This document shows positions 56,106-64,000 of a stretch of 64,000 nucleotides of DNA, piece by piece. Source of the stretch: Nocardioides caeni (GTDB taxonomy: Bacteria > Actinomycetota > Actinomycetes > Propionibacteriales > Nocardioidaceae); NCBI RefSeq assembly GCF_004912195.1, contig NZ_STGW01000005.1, positions 62,001 through 126,000 on the forward strand, in the 5' to 3' direction. The position numbers and the translations under genes are program-made. The notes beneath the pieces are model-generated. The model was not told the DNA's origin. It was given only the letters and a program-made list of their open reading frames with translations, and made no database searches. Numbering within the stretch: position 1 is the stretch's first letter; every line of letters begins with the position of its first letter.

Positions 56106-57320
56106 TCAGGCTCCCTTGGGTTCGCGGGGAAGACCGAGCACGCGCTCGGCGAGGATGTTCTTCTGCACCTCGTCGCTGCCGCCATAGATCGTGTCGGCTC
56201 GTGAGAAGAGGAAGAGGCGCTGGTGGTCGTCGAGGTCGTAGCCTCCGGCTGGCTGCGTGGGTCGGGCGAGGAGACCCTCCGCGCCGGCGACGTCCATCGC
56301 CACCTCGCCGAGCGTGCGGTGCCAGGTGGCCCACGCCAGCTTGAAGATGGACCCGGCGCCGCCGCCGGCCGCCGAGTCCTCGCCGCCCGAGACGAGGGCG
56401 AGGGAGCGGAGCGCATAGCTGCGGATCACCGAGAGCTCCGCCTTGAGGCCGGCCAGGCGGTCGCGCACCACCGGGTCGTCGATGGAGCCGTTGGTCCGGG
56501 CGCGGTCGACGACCGACTCGAGCTCGCGGGCGAAGCCGACCGTCTGGCCGAGTGTGGAGACGCCCCGCTCGAAGCCGAGCAGGCCCATCGCCACGCCCCA
56601 GCCCCGTCCCGGCTCGCCGACAACGAGGTCGCCGGCGGTGCGGGCTCCGGTGAAGAACACCTCGTTGAACTCCGAGCCGCTGGTCAGCTGCTCGATCGGA
56701 CGGACGTCGACGCCCTCCTGGTCGAGCGGGACCAGGAGGAAGGACAGGCCGTTGTGGCGGGTCGAGCCCGCCTCGGTCCGCGCGACGACGAAGCACCAGT
56801 CAGAGAGGTGGGCCAGCGAGGTCCAGACCTTCTGCCCGTCGATGACCCACTCGCCCGTGCTGTCATCGAGCCGGGCCCGGGTCTGGACGTTGGCGAGATC
56901 GGAGCCGGCGTTGGGCTCGGAGTAGCCCTGCGCCCACAGCTCGCGCACTGCGACGATCTCGGGCAGGAAGCGGGCCTTCTGCTCCTCGGTGCCGAACGCG
57001 ATGAGGGTCGGGCCGAGCAGCTGCTCGCCGAGGTGGTTGACCCCGGCTGGCGCGTTGGAGCGTGCGTACTCCTCGTGGAAGATCACCTGCTGCCACAGGC
57101 TCAGGCCGCGCCCGCCGTGCTCGGTGGGCCAGCCGACGGCGGTCCAGCCGTGATCGGCGAGCAGCCGGTTCCAGGCCAGCCTCGCCTCGTGCGCCTCGTG
57201 CTCGCGGCCGGGGCCACCGAGCCCGCGCAGGTCTGCCCACTCGCCGACGAGGTGCTCGGCGAGCCAGGTGCGCACCTCCTCACGGAAGGCACGGTCCGGG
57301 GCGCTCTCGGTCAGGTCCAC
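56106..57320 (-). CDS. fadE30: FadE30, HIP-CoA acyl-CoA dehydrogenase
   Basis: Flavin dehydrogenase that introduces the first double bond into the propionyl side chain of HIP-CoA. The 404-residue protein has GWPTEHGGRGLSLWQQVIFHEEYA, GYSEPNAGSDLANVQTRA, WVIDGQKVWTSLAHLSDWCF and the C-terminal YGGSDEVQKNILAERVLGLP FAD motif. GTG start; TAGGGT ends 6 nt before it and shares bases with the KstR2 operator, so it is probably leaderless (a GGGGGA run also precedes it). It leads the fadE30-ipdF-kstR2-fadA6 operon. Confidence 0.92.
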   Translation of the reverse strand: MDLTESAPDRAFREEVRTWLAEHLVGEWADLRGLGGPGREHEAHEARLAWNRLLADHGWTAVGWPTEHGGRGLSLWQQVIFHEEYARSNAPAGVNHLGEQLLGPTLIAFGTEEQKARFLPEIVAVRELWAQGYSEPNAGSDLANVQTRARLDDSTGEWVIDGQKVWTSLAHLSDWCFVVARTEAGSTRHNGLSFLLVPLDQEGVDVRPIEQLTSGSEFNEVFFTGARTAGDLVVGEPGRGWGVAMGLLGFERGVSTLGQTVGFARELESVVDRARTNGSIDDPVVRDRLAGLKAELSVIRSYALRSLALVSGGEDSAAGGGAGSIFKLAWATWHRTLGEVAMDVAGAEGLLARPTQPAGGYDLDDHQRLFLFSRADTIYGGSDEVQKNILAERVLGLPREPKGA

Positions 57321-57330
57321 TCCCCCACCC

Positions 57331-57350
57331 TACCAAGCATTTGCTTGGTA
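57331..57350. promoter_or_regulatory. KstR2 operator between fadE30 and fadD3
   Basis: TACCAAGCA, TT, TGCTTGGTA: perfect 9-bp arms in a 40-bp gap, 10 bp from each start codon. Two divergent -10 elements overlap its ends: TAGGGT (57327-57332, minus) and TATGCT (57349-57354, plus), each 6 nt from a start codon. It shares all but the two central bases with the site at 47445. Confidence 0.82.
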
Positions 57351-57360
57351 TGCTCCGGTC

Positions 57361-58848
57361 ATGGACACGATCCCTGAGGTCCTCCGCGCCGCTGCGCGGA
57401 CCCACGGCGACAGGCCGGCCTACGTCGAGGGCGACCGCACGCTCACCTTCGCAGGTCTGCTCGACCGGGTCGAGCGCACCGCTGGCGCCTACCGCGACGC
57501 CGGCGTGGCCCGCGGCGACCGGGTCGTCCTGTGGGCCCCCAACAGCACGTCGTGGGTGATCGCCGCCCTCGCCGTGTCCTGGGCCGGGGGCGTCCTCGTC
57601 CCGGCCAACACCCGTTACCTCGGGGCGGAGGTCGCCGCGATCGTCGAACGCGTGGCGGCGGCCCTCGTGGTCGTGGAGGACGGGTTCCTGGGCCGCCACC
57701 AGGTCGACGAGCTCCGCGCCGAGGGCGTCGAGCGCACCGTCGCGCTCCTCGCCGACGTGACCGCCGAGGACCTGCCACGCACTGGATCCACGGGCGAGGA
57801 CTTCGACCAGCCCGGCCCCGACGACGTCGCTGACATCCTCTTCACCTCCGGCACGACGGGGCGCCCCAAGGGAGCGATGAGCGCCCACCGCCAGACCGTC
57901 GGCGTCGCCCGGGCATGGGGCGAGCTCGGCGGGGTCACCGCCGACGACCGCTACCTCGTCATCAACCCCTTCTTCCACTCGTTCGGCTACAAGGTCGGCA
58001 TCATCACGGGACTGACCACCGGCGCGACGCTCTATCCGCTGGCGACCTTCGACCTCGAGCGCACGATGGACCTGATCGAGTCCGAGCGGATCACGGTCCT
58101 GCCGGGGGCGCCCGCGATCTACCAGTCGCTGCTCTCGGCGCCCGGTCGCAGTGAGCGGGACCTGTCGAGCCTGCGTCTCGCGGTGACCGGCGCCGCCGTC
58201 GTACCGGTCGTGCTGATCGAACGGATGCGCGCGGCCGCGCCGCAGGGGCTCGGGATCAACCAGGTCGTCACCGCCTTCGGCATGACCGAGGCCGTGGTGG
58301 TGACGATGGCCCGCGACGGCGACGACGCCGAGCTGGTCGCCACCACCTGCGGCCGCGCGATCCCCGGCATGGAGACCCGCATCGCTGCCGAGGACCCAGC
58401 ACAGGGTGGCGAGCTGCTGGTGCGCGGCGACTTCGTGATGCTCGGCTACCTCGACGACCCGGCCGCGACCGCCGAGGCGATCGACGCCGAGGGCTGGCTG
58501 CACACCGGTGACGTCGGGGTGCTCGACGACGCCGGCAACCTGCGGATCACCGACCGGCTCAAGGACATGTACATCTCCGGCGGCTTCAACGTCTATCCCG
58601 CAGAGGTCGAGCAGGCCCTGATGCGGCTCGACGGCGTGGACGACGTCGCCGTGGTCGGCGTCCCCGACGAGCGGATGGGCGAGGTCGGCAAGGCGTACGT
58701 CGTGGGCGCGGCCACCGACGAGGAGGTCATCTCCTTCGCGAAGGGCCGGCTCGCCAACTTCAAGGTGCCGCGCTTCGTCGAGCACATCGACGCACTCCCC
58801 CGGAACCTGTCCGGCAAGGTGCTCAAGACCGAGTTGAGGAAGAACTGA
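57361..58848 (+). CDS. fadD3: FadD3, HIP-CoA synthetase
   Basis: ATP-dependent CoA ligase that activates HIP (the ring C/D indanedione propionate); its product HIP-CoA is the KstR2 effector. The 495-residue protein has LFTSGTTGRPKGAMSAHRQ, FGMTEAVVV, GWLHTGDVGVLDDAGNLRI, DRLKDMYISGGFNVYPAEVE and catalytic Lys in LSGKVLKTELRK. The start is fixed by the operator; the longer upstream frame runs across it. The -10 TATGCT lies 6 nt before the ATG. It heads fadD3-fadE31-fadE32-fadE33. Confidence 0.94.
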   Translation: MDTIPEVLRAAARTHGDRPAYVEGDRTLTFAGLLDRVERTAGAYRDAGVARGDRVVLWAPNSTSWVIAALAVSWAGGVLVPANTRYLGAEVAAIVERVAAALVVVEDGFLGRHQVDELRAEGVERTVALLADVTAEDLPRTGSTGEDFDQPGPDDVADILFTSGTTGRPKGAMSAHRQTVGVARAWGELGGVTADDRYLVINPFFHSFGYKVGIITGLTTGATLYPLATFDLERTMDLIESERITVLPGAPAIYQSLLSAPGRSERDLSSLRLAVTGAAVVPVVLIERMRAAAPQGLGINQVVTAFGMTEAVVVTMARDGDDAELVATTCGRAIPGMETRIAAEDPAQGGELLVRGDFVMLGYLDDPAATAEAIDAEGWLHTGDVGVLDDAGNLRITDRLKDMYISGGFNVYPAEVEQALMRLDGVDDVAVVGVPDERMGEVGKAYVVGAATDEEVISFAKGRLANFKVPRFVEHIDALPRNLSGKVLKTELRKN

Positions 58849-58849
58849 C

Positions 58850-60025
58850 GTGGATCTGCAACTGAGCGAGTCCGAGCTGGCCTTCCAGGCCGAGGCGCGT
58901 GCCTGGCTCGCGGAGAACGTGCCGGCCGAGCCGCTGCCGTCGCTCGACACGGCCGAGGGCTTCGAGCTGCACCGCGCGTGGGAGGCGAAGCTGTCGGCCG
59001 CGCGCTGGTCGGTGGTGTCGTGGCCCGAGACCTACCACGGCCGCGGCGCCTCGCTGGTCGAGTGGGTGATCTTCGAGGAGGAGTACTACCGGGCCGGCGC
59101 TCCCCTGCGGGTGGGCCAGAACGGCATCTTCCTGCTCTCCCCCATCCTCTTCGAGCACGGCACGCAGGAGCAGCAGGACCGGTTCCTGCCGTCGATGGCG
59201 ACGGGCGAGAAGGTCTGGGCCCAGTGCTGGAGCGAGCCCGAGGCGGGCTCCGACCTCGCGTCGCTGAAGTCCACCGCCCGGCGGGTTTCGACAGGCCCAA
59301 CCACCGGGGAGAGCGGCTGGGTCCTCAACGGCCAGAAGATCTGGTGCTCCCGCGCCGCTCTCGCGCACTGGGGCTTCGGCCTCTTCCGCAGCGACCCAGA
59401 GGCGCAGAAGCACGCCGGGCTGACCTACTTCCTCTTCCCGCTCGACGCCCCCGGCGTCACGGTGCGGCCGATCGCCCAACTCGACGGCGAGGCCGGCTTC
59501 GCCGAGGTCTTCTTCGACGACGTCTTCGTGCCGGACACCGACGTGCTCGGCGCCCCGGGTGACGGGTGGCGGGTCGCGATGAGCACCGCCGGCAACGAGC
59601 GCGGCCTGTCGCTGCGCTCCCCCGGCCGGTTCACCGCCGCGGCTGACCGCCTCCTGGCGTTGTACGACGACACGGCCGATGGCCCGAACCGCACCGCGGC
59701 GACCGAAGCCGTCGTCGACGCGTGGATCAAGGCCGAGGCCTACCGGCTCTACACCTGGGGCACCGTGTCGAAGCTGAAGGACGGCGGCGACATCGGCGCG
59801 GCGGGCTCGGTCAACAAGGTCTGGTGGAGCGAGCTCGACGTCGCACTGCACGAGACGGCGCTCGATCTGCTGGGCCCGGACGCCGAGCTCGAGTCCCGCT
59901 GGCTCGACGGCTACACCTTCTCGCTCTCCGGCCCGATCTACGCCGGCACCAACGAGATCCAGCGCAACATCATCGCGGAGCGCATCCTGGGCCTCCCGCG
60001 CGAGCCGAAGGGACAGCAGCGATGA
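58850..60025 (+). CDS. fadE31: FadE31, acyl-CoA dehydrogenase of ring C/D breakdown
   Basis: A 391-residue acyl-CoA dehydrogenase: AEARAWLAENVPAEPL start, WPETYHGRGASLVEWVIFEEEYY, WSEPEAGSDLASLKSTARR, WVLNGQKIWCSRAALAHWGF and YAGTNEIQRNIIAERILGLP. It is the larger, FAD-motif-bearing subunit likely to pair with FadE32 or FadE33. A short insertion (RRVSTGPTTGES, residues about 143-154) is encoded by a sequence like a dispersed intergenic repeat. GTG start 1 nt after fadD3, AGGA upstream; it overlaps fadE32 by 4 nt. Confidence 0.88.
   Translation: MDLQLSESELAFQAEARAWLAENVPAEPLPSLDTAEGFELHRAWEAKLSAARWSVVSWPETYHGRGASLVEWVIFEEEYYRAGAPLRVGQNGIFLLSPILFEHGTQEQQDRFLPSMATGEKVWAQCWSEPEAGSDLASLKSTARRVSTGPTTGESGWVLNGQKIWCSRAALAHWGFGLFRSDPEAQKHAGLTYFLFPLDAPGVTVRPIAQLDGEAGFAEVFFDDVFVPDTDVLGAPGDGWRVAMSTAGNERGLSLRSPGRFTAAADRLLALYDDTADGPNRTAATEAVVDAWIKAEAYRLYTWGTVSKLKDGGDIGAAGSVNKVWWSELDVALHETALDLLGPDAELESRWLDGYTFSLSGPIYAGTNEIQRNIIAERILGLPREPKGQQR
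59283..59307 (+). repeat. REP-like dispersed repeat fragment inside fadE31
   Basis: Contains TTTCGACAGGCCCAACC. From memory this is one base from a palindromic repeat (GTTTCGACAGGCTCAACCAC) common between genes in Nocardioides-type genomes. Here it is in frame and codes for an extra loop just before the conserved WVLNGQKIW strand. I see no second copy in the window. Confidence 0.5.
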
Positions 60026-60909
60026 GGTTCGAGCTGACGACCGACCAGCGGGACTTCGCCGCCTCTCTGGAGTCACTGCTCGCCGCAGCGGACACCGTCT
60101 CCGTCGCCCGGGCCTGGGCCGACGGTGACCACGCCCCGGGTCGGAGGCTGTGGGAGCGGCTCGCCGAGCAGGGCGTCACGATGCTGGCGACCGATGCGAC
60201 GCCCGTCGAGGTCTGCATCGCCTTCGAGGCACTCGGCCGCCACGCCGTGCCCGGCCCCTGGGTCGAGTCCGCCGCCTACCTGCCGATGGCCCTCGGCCGC
60301 GAGGTCGAGGGCATCGGCACCGTCGCGGCCCCGCGCGCGCTGGACGCCGACGTCGCCGACGAGGTGTACGTCGTGGTGGACGGTGCCCTCCACGCTGCGA
60401 CCCCCGGCGCCGCACACGTGTCCGTCCACCGTGGCCGCCACCTGTTCGACGTCACGCCGGGCGAGGCCGTCGACCACGGCGACCTCGCAGCGGCCGACGA
60501 TCTGGCCATCCTCGCCACCGCTGCCCAGCTCCTCGGGGCCGGTGAGCGGGTGCTCGCCGACGCCGTCACCTACGTGAAGCAGCGCAAGCAGTTCGGCCGC
60601 GAGATCGGCTCCTACCAGGCCATCAAGCACGCGCTCGCCGACGTACGGATCGCGCTCGACTTCGCCCGCCCGCTGGTCTTCGGCGCGGCCCTCGCCCCGA
60701 CCCCTCGGTCCGTCTCGGCGGCCAAGGTCGCGTGCGCGGACGCGGCCTACCTCGCCTCCCGCACGGGCCTGCAGGTCCACGGCGCGATCGGCTACACGCA
60801 GGAGTTCGACCTGAGCGTGTGGATCACGAAGATCCGCGCGCTCGTCACCGCCTGGGGCACGCCGGCCGAGCACCGCGCCCGCATCCTCGACTCGCTCGTG
60901 GGGGCCTGA
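60022..60909 (+). CDS. fadE32: FadE32, acyl-CoA dehydrogenase subunit
   Basis: A 295-residue, shortened acyl-CoA dehydrogenase-fold protein, consistent with a non-FAD-primary subunit of a heteromeric enzyme. It has MRFELTTDQRDFAASLESLL, then a reduced middle region, and C-terminal VKQRKQFGREIGSYQAIKHALADV and GLQVHGAIGYTQEFDLSVWITK motifs. The substrate is a ring-opened CoA ester late in the pathway. Overlaps fadE31 (4 nt) and fadE33 (1 nt, TGATG). Confidence 0.87.
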   Translation: MRFELTTDQRDFAASLESLLAAADTVSVARAWADGDHAPGRRLWERLAEQGVTMLATDATPVEVCIAFEALGRHAVPGPWVESAAYLPMALGREVEGIGTVAAPRALDADVADEVYVVVDGALHAATPGAAHVSVHRGRHLFDVTPGEAVDHGDLAAADDLAILATAAQLLGAGERVLADAVTYVKQRKQFGREIGSYQAIKHALADVRIALDFARPLVFGAALAPTPRSVSAAKVACADAAYLASRTGLQVHGAIGYTQEFDLSVWITKIRALVTAWGTPAEHRARILDSLVGA

Positions 60910-61901
60910 TGCTGTTCGCACTCAGCGAGGAACAGGCCGAGCTGGCCTCGACCGTCCGCAGCCTGCTGGACAAGCGGGCCGACTCCGCGGCCGTCCGTGC
61001 GGCCTCCACGTCGGAGGCGGGTCACGACGAAGCGCTCTGGTCGGCCCTGTGCGAGCAGATCGGTGTCGCCGCCCTCCCCATCCCCGAGGAGTACGACGGC
61101 TTCGGAGCCTCGTTCTTCGAGACCGCGGTCGTGCTCGAGGAGCTCGGCCGCTCCCTCGCTCCGTCGCCGCTGCTGGCCACGGTCGTCGCGACCGAGGCAC
61201 TGCTCGCGGGCGGCACCGACGAGGCGAAGGCCCGCCTGCTCCCCCGGATCGCGGCCGGCGAGATCGTCACGGTCGTGCTCGGTGACGGACCGGTGCTCGA
61301 CGGCGACCGGGCCGGGATCGTGCTCGCCGTCCGCGACGACGAGCTGGTCGAGGTCGAGGGCGCCGCTGCCACGTGGGCCGAGTCGATGGACCAGAGCATC
61401 CGGCTGGCGCACGTCGACCTCTCGACCGCGACCCTCACGCCGATCGGCGACGGCGAGAGCGCCCGTGCGCGCGCCGAGCTGGTCGGTGCGGCCGCGACGA
61501 CCGCACTGGCGGTCGGGCTCAACGACCGTGCCGTCGCGATGACCGTGGCCTACGCCAAGGAGCGTGTGCAGTTCGGCCGGCCGATCGGCTCCTTCCAGGC
61601 GCTCAAGCACCGGATGGCGGACATGCTCGCGCTGACCGAGCAGTCCCGCTCGGCGAGCTGGGCGGCGTCGTACGCCCTGGCGGACGGGGACGCCGATCCC
61701 GGCACGGCCGCCTTCCAGGTCCACGCGGCGGCGTCCTACACGCTCGACGCCGCGGCCCGGATCGCCGGCGAGTGCGTCCAGCTCCACGGCGGCATCGCGA
61801 TCACCTGGGAGCACGACGCCCATCTGGTCTTCAAGCGGGCGCACGCCCTCGGCCAGCTCTTCGGCGCGCCGCACCGGCACCGCGCGCTCATCGACCTCTG
61901 A
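60909..61901 (+). CDS. fadE33: FadE33, acyl-CoA dehydrogenase subunit
   Basis: A 330-residue acyl-CoA dehydrogenase-fold subunit: MLFALSEEQAELASTVRSLL, IPEEYDGFGASFFETAVVLEELG, AKERVQFGRPIGSFQALKHRMADM and QLHGGIAITWEHDAHLVFKRA. It closes the fadD3-fadE31-fadE32-fadE33 operon, the same order as Rv3561-Rv3564. The aspartate aminotransferase gene that follows in M. tuberculosis (Rv3565) is absent; an orphan TetR fragment lies on the other strand 16 nt away. Confidence 0.87.
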   Translation: MLFALSEEQAELASTVRSLLDKRADSAAVRAASTSEAGHDEALWSALCEQIGVAALPIPEEYDGFGASFFETAVVLEELGRSLAPSPLLATVVATEALLAGGTDEAKARLLPRIAAGEIVTVVLGDGPVLDGDRAGIVLAVRDDELVEVEGAAATWAESMDQSIRLAHVDLSTATLTPIGDGESARARAELVGAAATTALAVGLNDRAVAMTVAYAKERVQFGRPIGSFQALKHRMADMLALTEQSRSASWAASYALADGDADPGTAAFQVHAAASYTLDAAARIAGECVQLHGGIAITWEHDAHLVFKRAHALGQLFGAPHRHRALIDL

Positions 61902-61917
61902 CCAGCTCGACGGGCGT

Positions 61918-62397
61918 TCAGCGCCGCCAGGACACCCGGACGCTCGGCACCAGCCGCGTGACCCGGCTGACCGGGAGCCGACGGCGCGCGGGTTCCTGCG
62001 CACGCTCCTCCGGATGCACGACTGCGGTGAAGGCGTCCTCACCCTGGAGCGCGGCCGCGATCGACGGCGCCGCCATCCGCACGACGTCGTCGACGGAGGC
62101 GGACGCCAGTGGCTCGATCTTGAGCACGTAGCGGGTCATCGCCAGCCCGATCAGCTGCGACGCGACCAGCTCGGCCTTCATCGCCGACAGCGCGCGGCGC
62201 TCGACCAGCGGCTGGAAGCGCGGATTGAGGACGGCCCGGTTGATCCAGCCGTAGAGCCGCGGGCCGCCGGGTCCGAGGCGCGTCGACTGGCGCACCAGCC
62301 GGAGCATCCGTTGCCGCGTCCGCGGGTGCTCGCACAGCAGCAGGAACCGCCGCAGCAGGCGGATCGCGAGGTCTTCGGTCGGGTCGAGGCTGTGCAT
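61918..62397 (-). CDS. Orphan TetR C-terminal ligand-binding domain (no helix-turn-helix)
   Basis: A 159-residue protein resembling only the C-terminal half of TetR regulators (LAIRLLRRFLLLCEHPRTRQRMLRLVR, MKAELVASQLIGLAMTRYVLKIEPLAS, VVRMAAPSIAAAL). There is no DNA-binding helix-turn-helix in any reasonable extension; upstream sequence on this strand belongs to the protease gene. It may be a decayed TetR gene that lost its 5' part, or a stand-alone ligand-binding protein. Start is ATG 62397, or GTG 62418. Confidence 0.65.
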   Translation of the reverse strand: MHSLDPTEDLAIRLLRRFLLLCEHPRTRQRMLRLVRQSTRLGPGGPRLYGWINRAVLNPRFQPLVERRALSAMKAELVASQLIGLAMTRYVLKIEPLASASVDDVVRMAAPSIAAALQGEDAFTAVVHPEERAQEPARRRLPVSRVTRLVPSVRVSWRR

Positions 62398-62433
62398 GAC
62401 AGGACGATGGTGCCCCACCCGATGCCGATCTGG

Positions 62434-63771
62434 TCAGGCAGTGGGCTGTGTGCAGACCGTGTCCTCGGCCACAGAGCGGTCCCGCGGAAGCGGGCAGGAG
62501 AGCACCCGGACCGCCACCGACACCGACGTCCGGGGGGTCCGCAGCCGATAGCGCAGCGCCCCCACGCGAGTCGGTCGGAAGGCGAACTCCACCACACCGT
62601 CCCGGTCCGTGCGGGCCACGCGGAGCCGGCGCCAGGGCCCATGCGGACGCAGCCGGATGCTCAGCACCACCGGCGTGCTCGCCCCGGCCCGCGCCCGGAG
62701 ACGCAGCAGCTGGCCGCGCCCGACCCGCCCCGGCAGTGCACGGAAGGCGACACCGGCACGCGTCACGACCACGCGCCCCGCGCCCGTGACGCCCACGGGT
62801 GCCAGGGGACGCGCAGCGCGAGCGGCACCGAGCAGGGTGCGGACCGACCCCGTGAGCGGGGTCGCCAGGAGATACGCAGCTCCGGTCGTCGTACGACGGG
62901 ACGTGACCGCCCAGATGAAGCCGACCTGCGGGCTCGCCATGGACACGAACCACGGTCCGCCGCTCGCGCCGCCGGTGAGGCCACAGGCGATCGCCGCATC
63001 GGTGCCGGTGGCGCTGAACTGGTAGCTCTCGCCCGCGCAGCGTCGCACCGTCTCGCCGTCGTACGGCGCCTCGGCCGGCCAGCCCCATACCCGCACCCCC
63101 GTCTCCCGTGCCGGGAAGTTCAGGGCGAGCCCGTTGCCGCCGACGACATCCACGAGCCGGCGGCCGTTGCGGGGCGCCAGCTCGACGAGCGCGTTGTCGT
63201 AGGTGAAGGCGTCACACCGCTCCACCCATTCGCGGTGCATGATCGCGCGCGTGCCCACCCAGCGACCGTCGGGCGCCGAGCCGTTGGCGTAGCGCGGCAC
63301 GAAGAGGAAGTTGTTGTAGGTGCTCCCGGCCGTGCAGCCGCCGAGGAGACCTCTCCGACCGCCAGTGTTGACGCAGTGGCCCGCCGTGATGATGACGTTC
63401 TTGTCGGCGGTGTTGACCGTCGCTGCCGAGCACACGTAGTCGCTGGTCCGGTCGGAGAAGAAGAGCTTGCCGACGCTGCGGGGCGAGGTGAGTGCACCGC
63501 GGGCGCGAGGGGCTGCCGCGCGGGGCGCTGCGTCGACGGCGTCGCCGTCGGGATCGAGCCCCAGCGGGATGGCCTGCTCCATCCGCTCGGGCGTCCAGTA
63601 GGCACCGGGCGCGTCGACGTCGAGCGCCGCGACCAGGGGGCCGACGAGAGCGACACTCGTGCCGTCGTCGCTGCTGTCGTCCGCCGCGGCCTCCGTGCCC
63701 GGCGCGGCGACGAGCCCGCCGATCAGCAGCAGTCCGGCCAGTGCGATCCACCCGTGCCGACGTCGGCGCAT
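62434..63771 (-). CDS. Secreted trypsin-like serine protease
   Basis: A 445-residue exported peptidase. Signal peptide (WIALAGLLLIGGLVAAPG, cleavage near TEA), a propeptide-like region to about residue 100, then the S1 catalytic core: His in ITAGHCV, Asp in TYDNALVEL and Ser in GASGGPWF. Cys pairs (SDYVCSAA...GHC) fit disulfides. After about residue 320 comes a beta-rich Arg/Val domain (GRVVVTRAGVAFRALPGRVG) of unknown role, probably Ig-like. Such large secreted S1A proteases are common in Nocardioides. No substrate can be inferred. Confidence 0.85.
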   Translation of the reverse strand: MRRRRHGWIALAGLLLIGGLVAAPGTEAAADDSSDDGTSVALVGPLVAALDVDAPGAYWTPERMEQAIPLGLDPDGDAVDAAPRAAAPRARGALTSPRSVGKLFFSDRTSDYVCSAATVNTADKNVIITAGHCVNTGGRRGLLGGCTAGSTYNNFLFVPRYANGSAPDGRWVGTRAIMHREWVERCDAFTYDNALVELAPRNGRRLVDVVGGNGLALNFPARETGVRVWGWPAEAPYDGETVRRCAGESYQFSATGTDAAIACGLTGGASGGPWFVSMASPQVGFIWAVTSRRTTTGAAYLLATPLTGSVRTLLGAARAARPLAPVGVTGAGRVVVTRAGVAFRALPGRVGRGQLLRLRARAGASTPVVLSIRLRPHGPWRRLRVARTDRDGVVEFAFRPTRVGALRYRLRTPRTSVSVAVRVLSCPLPRDRSVAEDTVCTQPTA

Positions 63772-63823
63772 TCAATCCCCCAGGTTCGTGCTTCCCGGGT
63801 TCAACGCCGCTGATCGGCGCAGG

Positions 63824-64000
63824 TCACGAGTCGGTCGTGCGGTAGCGACCCTTGTAGTAGAGCAGTGGCTCGGTGGAGGTGCCCTCGTCATCCGCAGCGG
63901 CCAGGTGCTCGACCTTGCCGATCACCACGTAGTGGTCGCCGCCCTCATAGACCGCGTGGATCGTGCAGTCGAGGTGGGCGAGCGTGCCCGCGATCACCGG
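63824..64000 (-). CDS. hsaB: HsaB-like flavin reductase (5' part beyond window)
   Basis: The last 59 codons of a flavin-reductase-domain protein: HLDCTIHAVYEGGDHYVVIGKVEH and the ending PLLYYKGRYRTDS match the C-terminal part of the HsaB/HpaC family, which supply FMNH2 to the HsaA 3-hydroxy-secosteroid monooxygenase. The family match is good; the hsaB name rests also on the steroid context, so another flavin reductase remains possible. The stop is TGA at 63824-63826; the 53-nt gap to the protease start holds no evident signal. Confidence 0.65.
   Translation of the reverse strand, partial: PVIAGTLAHLDCTIHAVYEGGDHYVVIGKVEHLAAADDEGTSTEPLLYYKGRYRTTDS

Overview
The window is high-GC DNA with GTG starts, frequent 4-nt start/stop overlaps, a mycothiol-type DinB protein, WhiA, an F420-type oxidoreductase and a large sterol-catabolism locus. 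This fits a steroid-degrading actinobacterium, most likely a Nocardioides or Nocardioidaceae relative (inferred from gene content, not from a marker gene). I found no rRNA, tRNA, CRISPR array, insertion sequence or prophage, and no gene-free stretch longer than 300 bases.

Left part (1-18500): a conserved chromosomal core, mostly on the minus strand. It reads uvrA, two Tat/lipoprotein Rieske proteins, then the actinobacterial string uvrC-rapZ-yvcK-whiA-gap-pgk-tpiA-secG (secG runs off the left edge). Next come a DinB/MDMPI protein and a metallo-beta-lactamase-fold hydrolase, a secreted Ig-like protein, tag, a cold-shock gene, a GMC oxidoreductase and an SRPBCC protein.

Middle part (18666-44260): the KstR-type sterol regulon. 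It holds kshA and kshB (ring 9alpha-hydroxylation), fadE26-fadE27-fadD17, fadD19 with a nitronate-monooxygenase-like partner, echA19, another CoA ligase, an LLM/F420-type oxidoreductase, a DUF35 protein with the aldolases ltp4 and ltp3, and cyp125 divergent from fadA5. Seven 14-bp sites match, or miss by one base, the KstR consensus TnnAACnnGTTnnA. Housekeeping genes (map, a YbdK-like ligase, and a PepSY/histidine kinase/response regulator set) interrupt the block.

Right part (45761-61901): the KstR2 regulon for the last two steroid rings. It contains two SDRs, echA20-ipdA-ipdB-ipdC, then (after five unrelated genes) fadA6, kstR2, ipdF and fadE30 on the minus strand facing fadD3-fadE31-fadE32-fadE33. 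Two 20-bp palindromes in about 40-bp divergent gaps are the likely KstR2 operators. The right edge carries an orphan TetR ligand-binding domain, a secreted trypsin-like protease and the end of an hsaB-like flavin reductase.

Together the genes cover sterol uptake products from side-chain activation (CYP125, FadD19, FadE26/27, EchA19, FadA5, plus Ltp3/Ltp4 for C24-branched plant sterols), through KshAB ring attack, to HIP degradation (FadD3 onward). The igr operon, kstD, kstR, mce4 and the rest of the hsa genes are not in the window. The most striking points are an in-frame TGA replacing a Trp codon in fadA6, and a repeated architecture in which a TANNNT -10 element sits 6-7 nt before the start codon and touches or lies close to the KstR or KstR2 operator, implying leaderless, operator-overlapped promoters.
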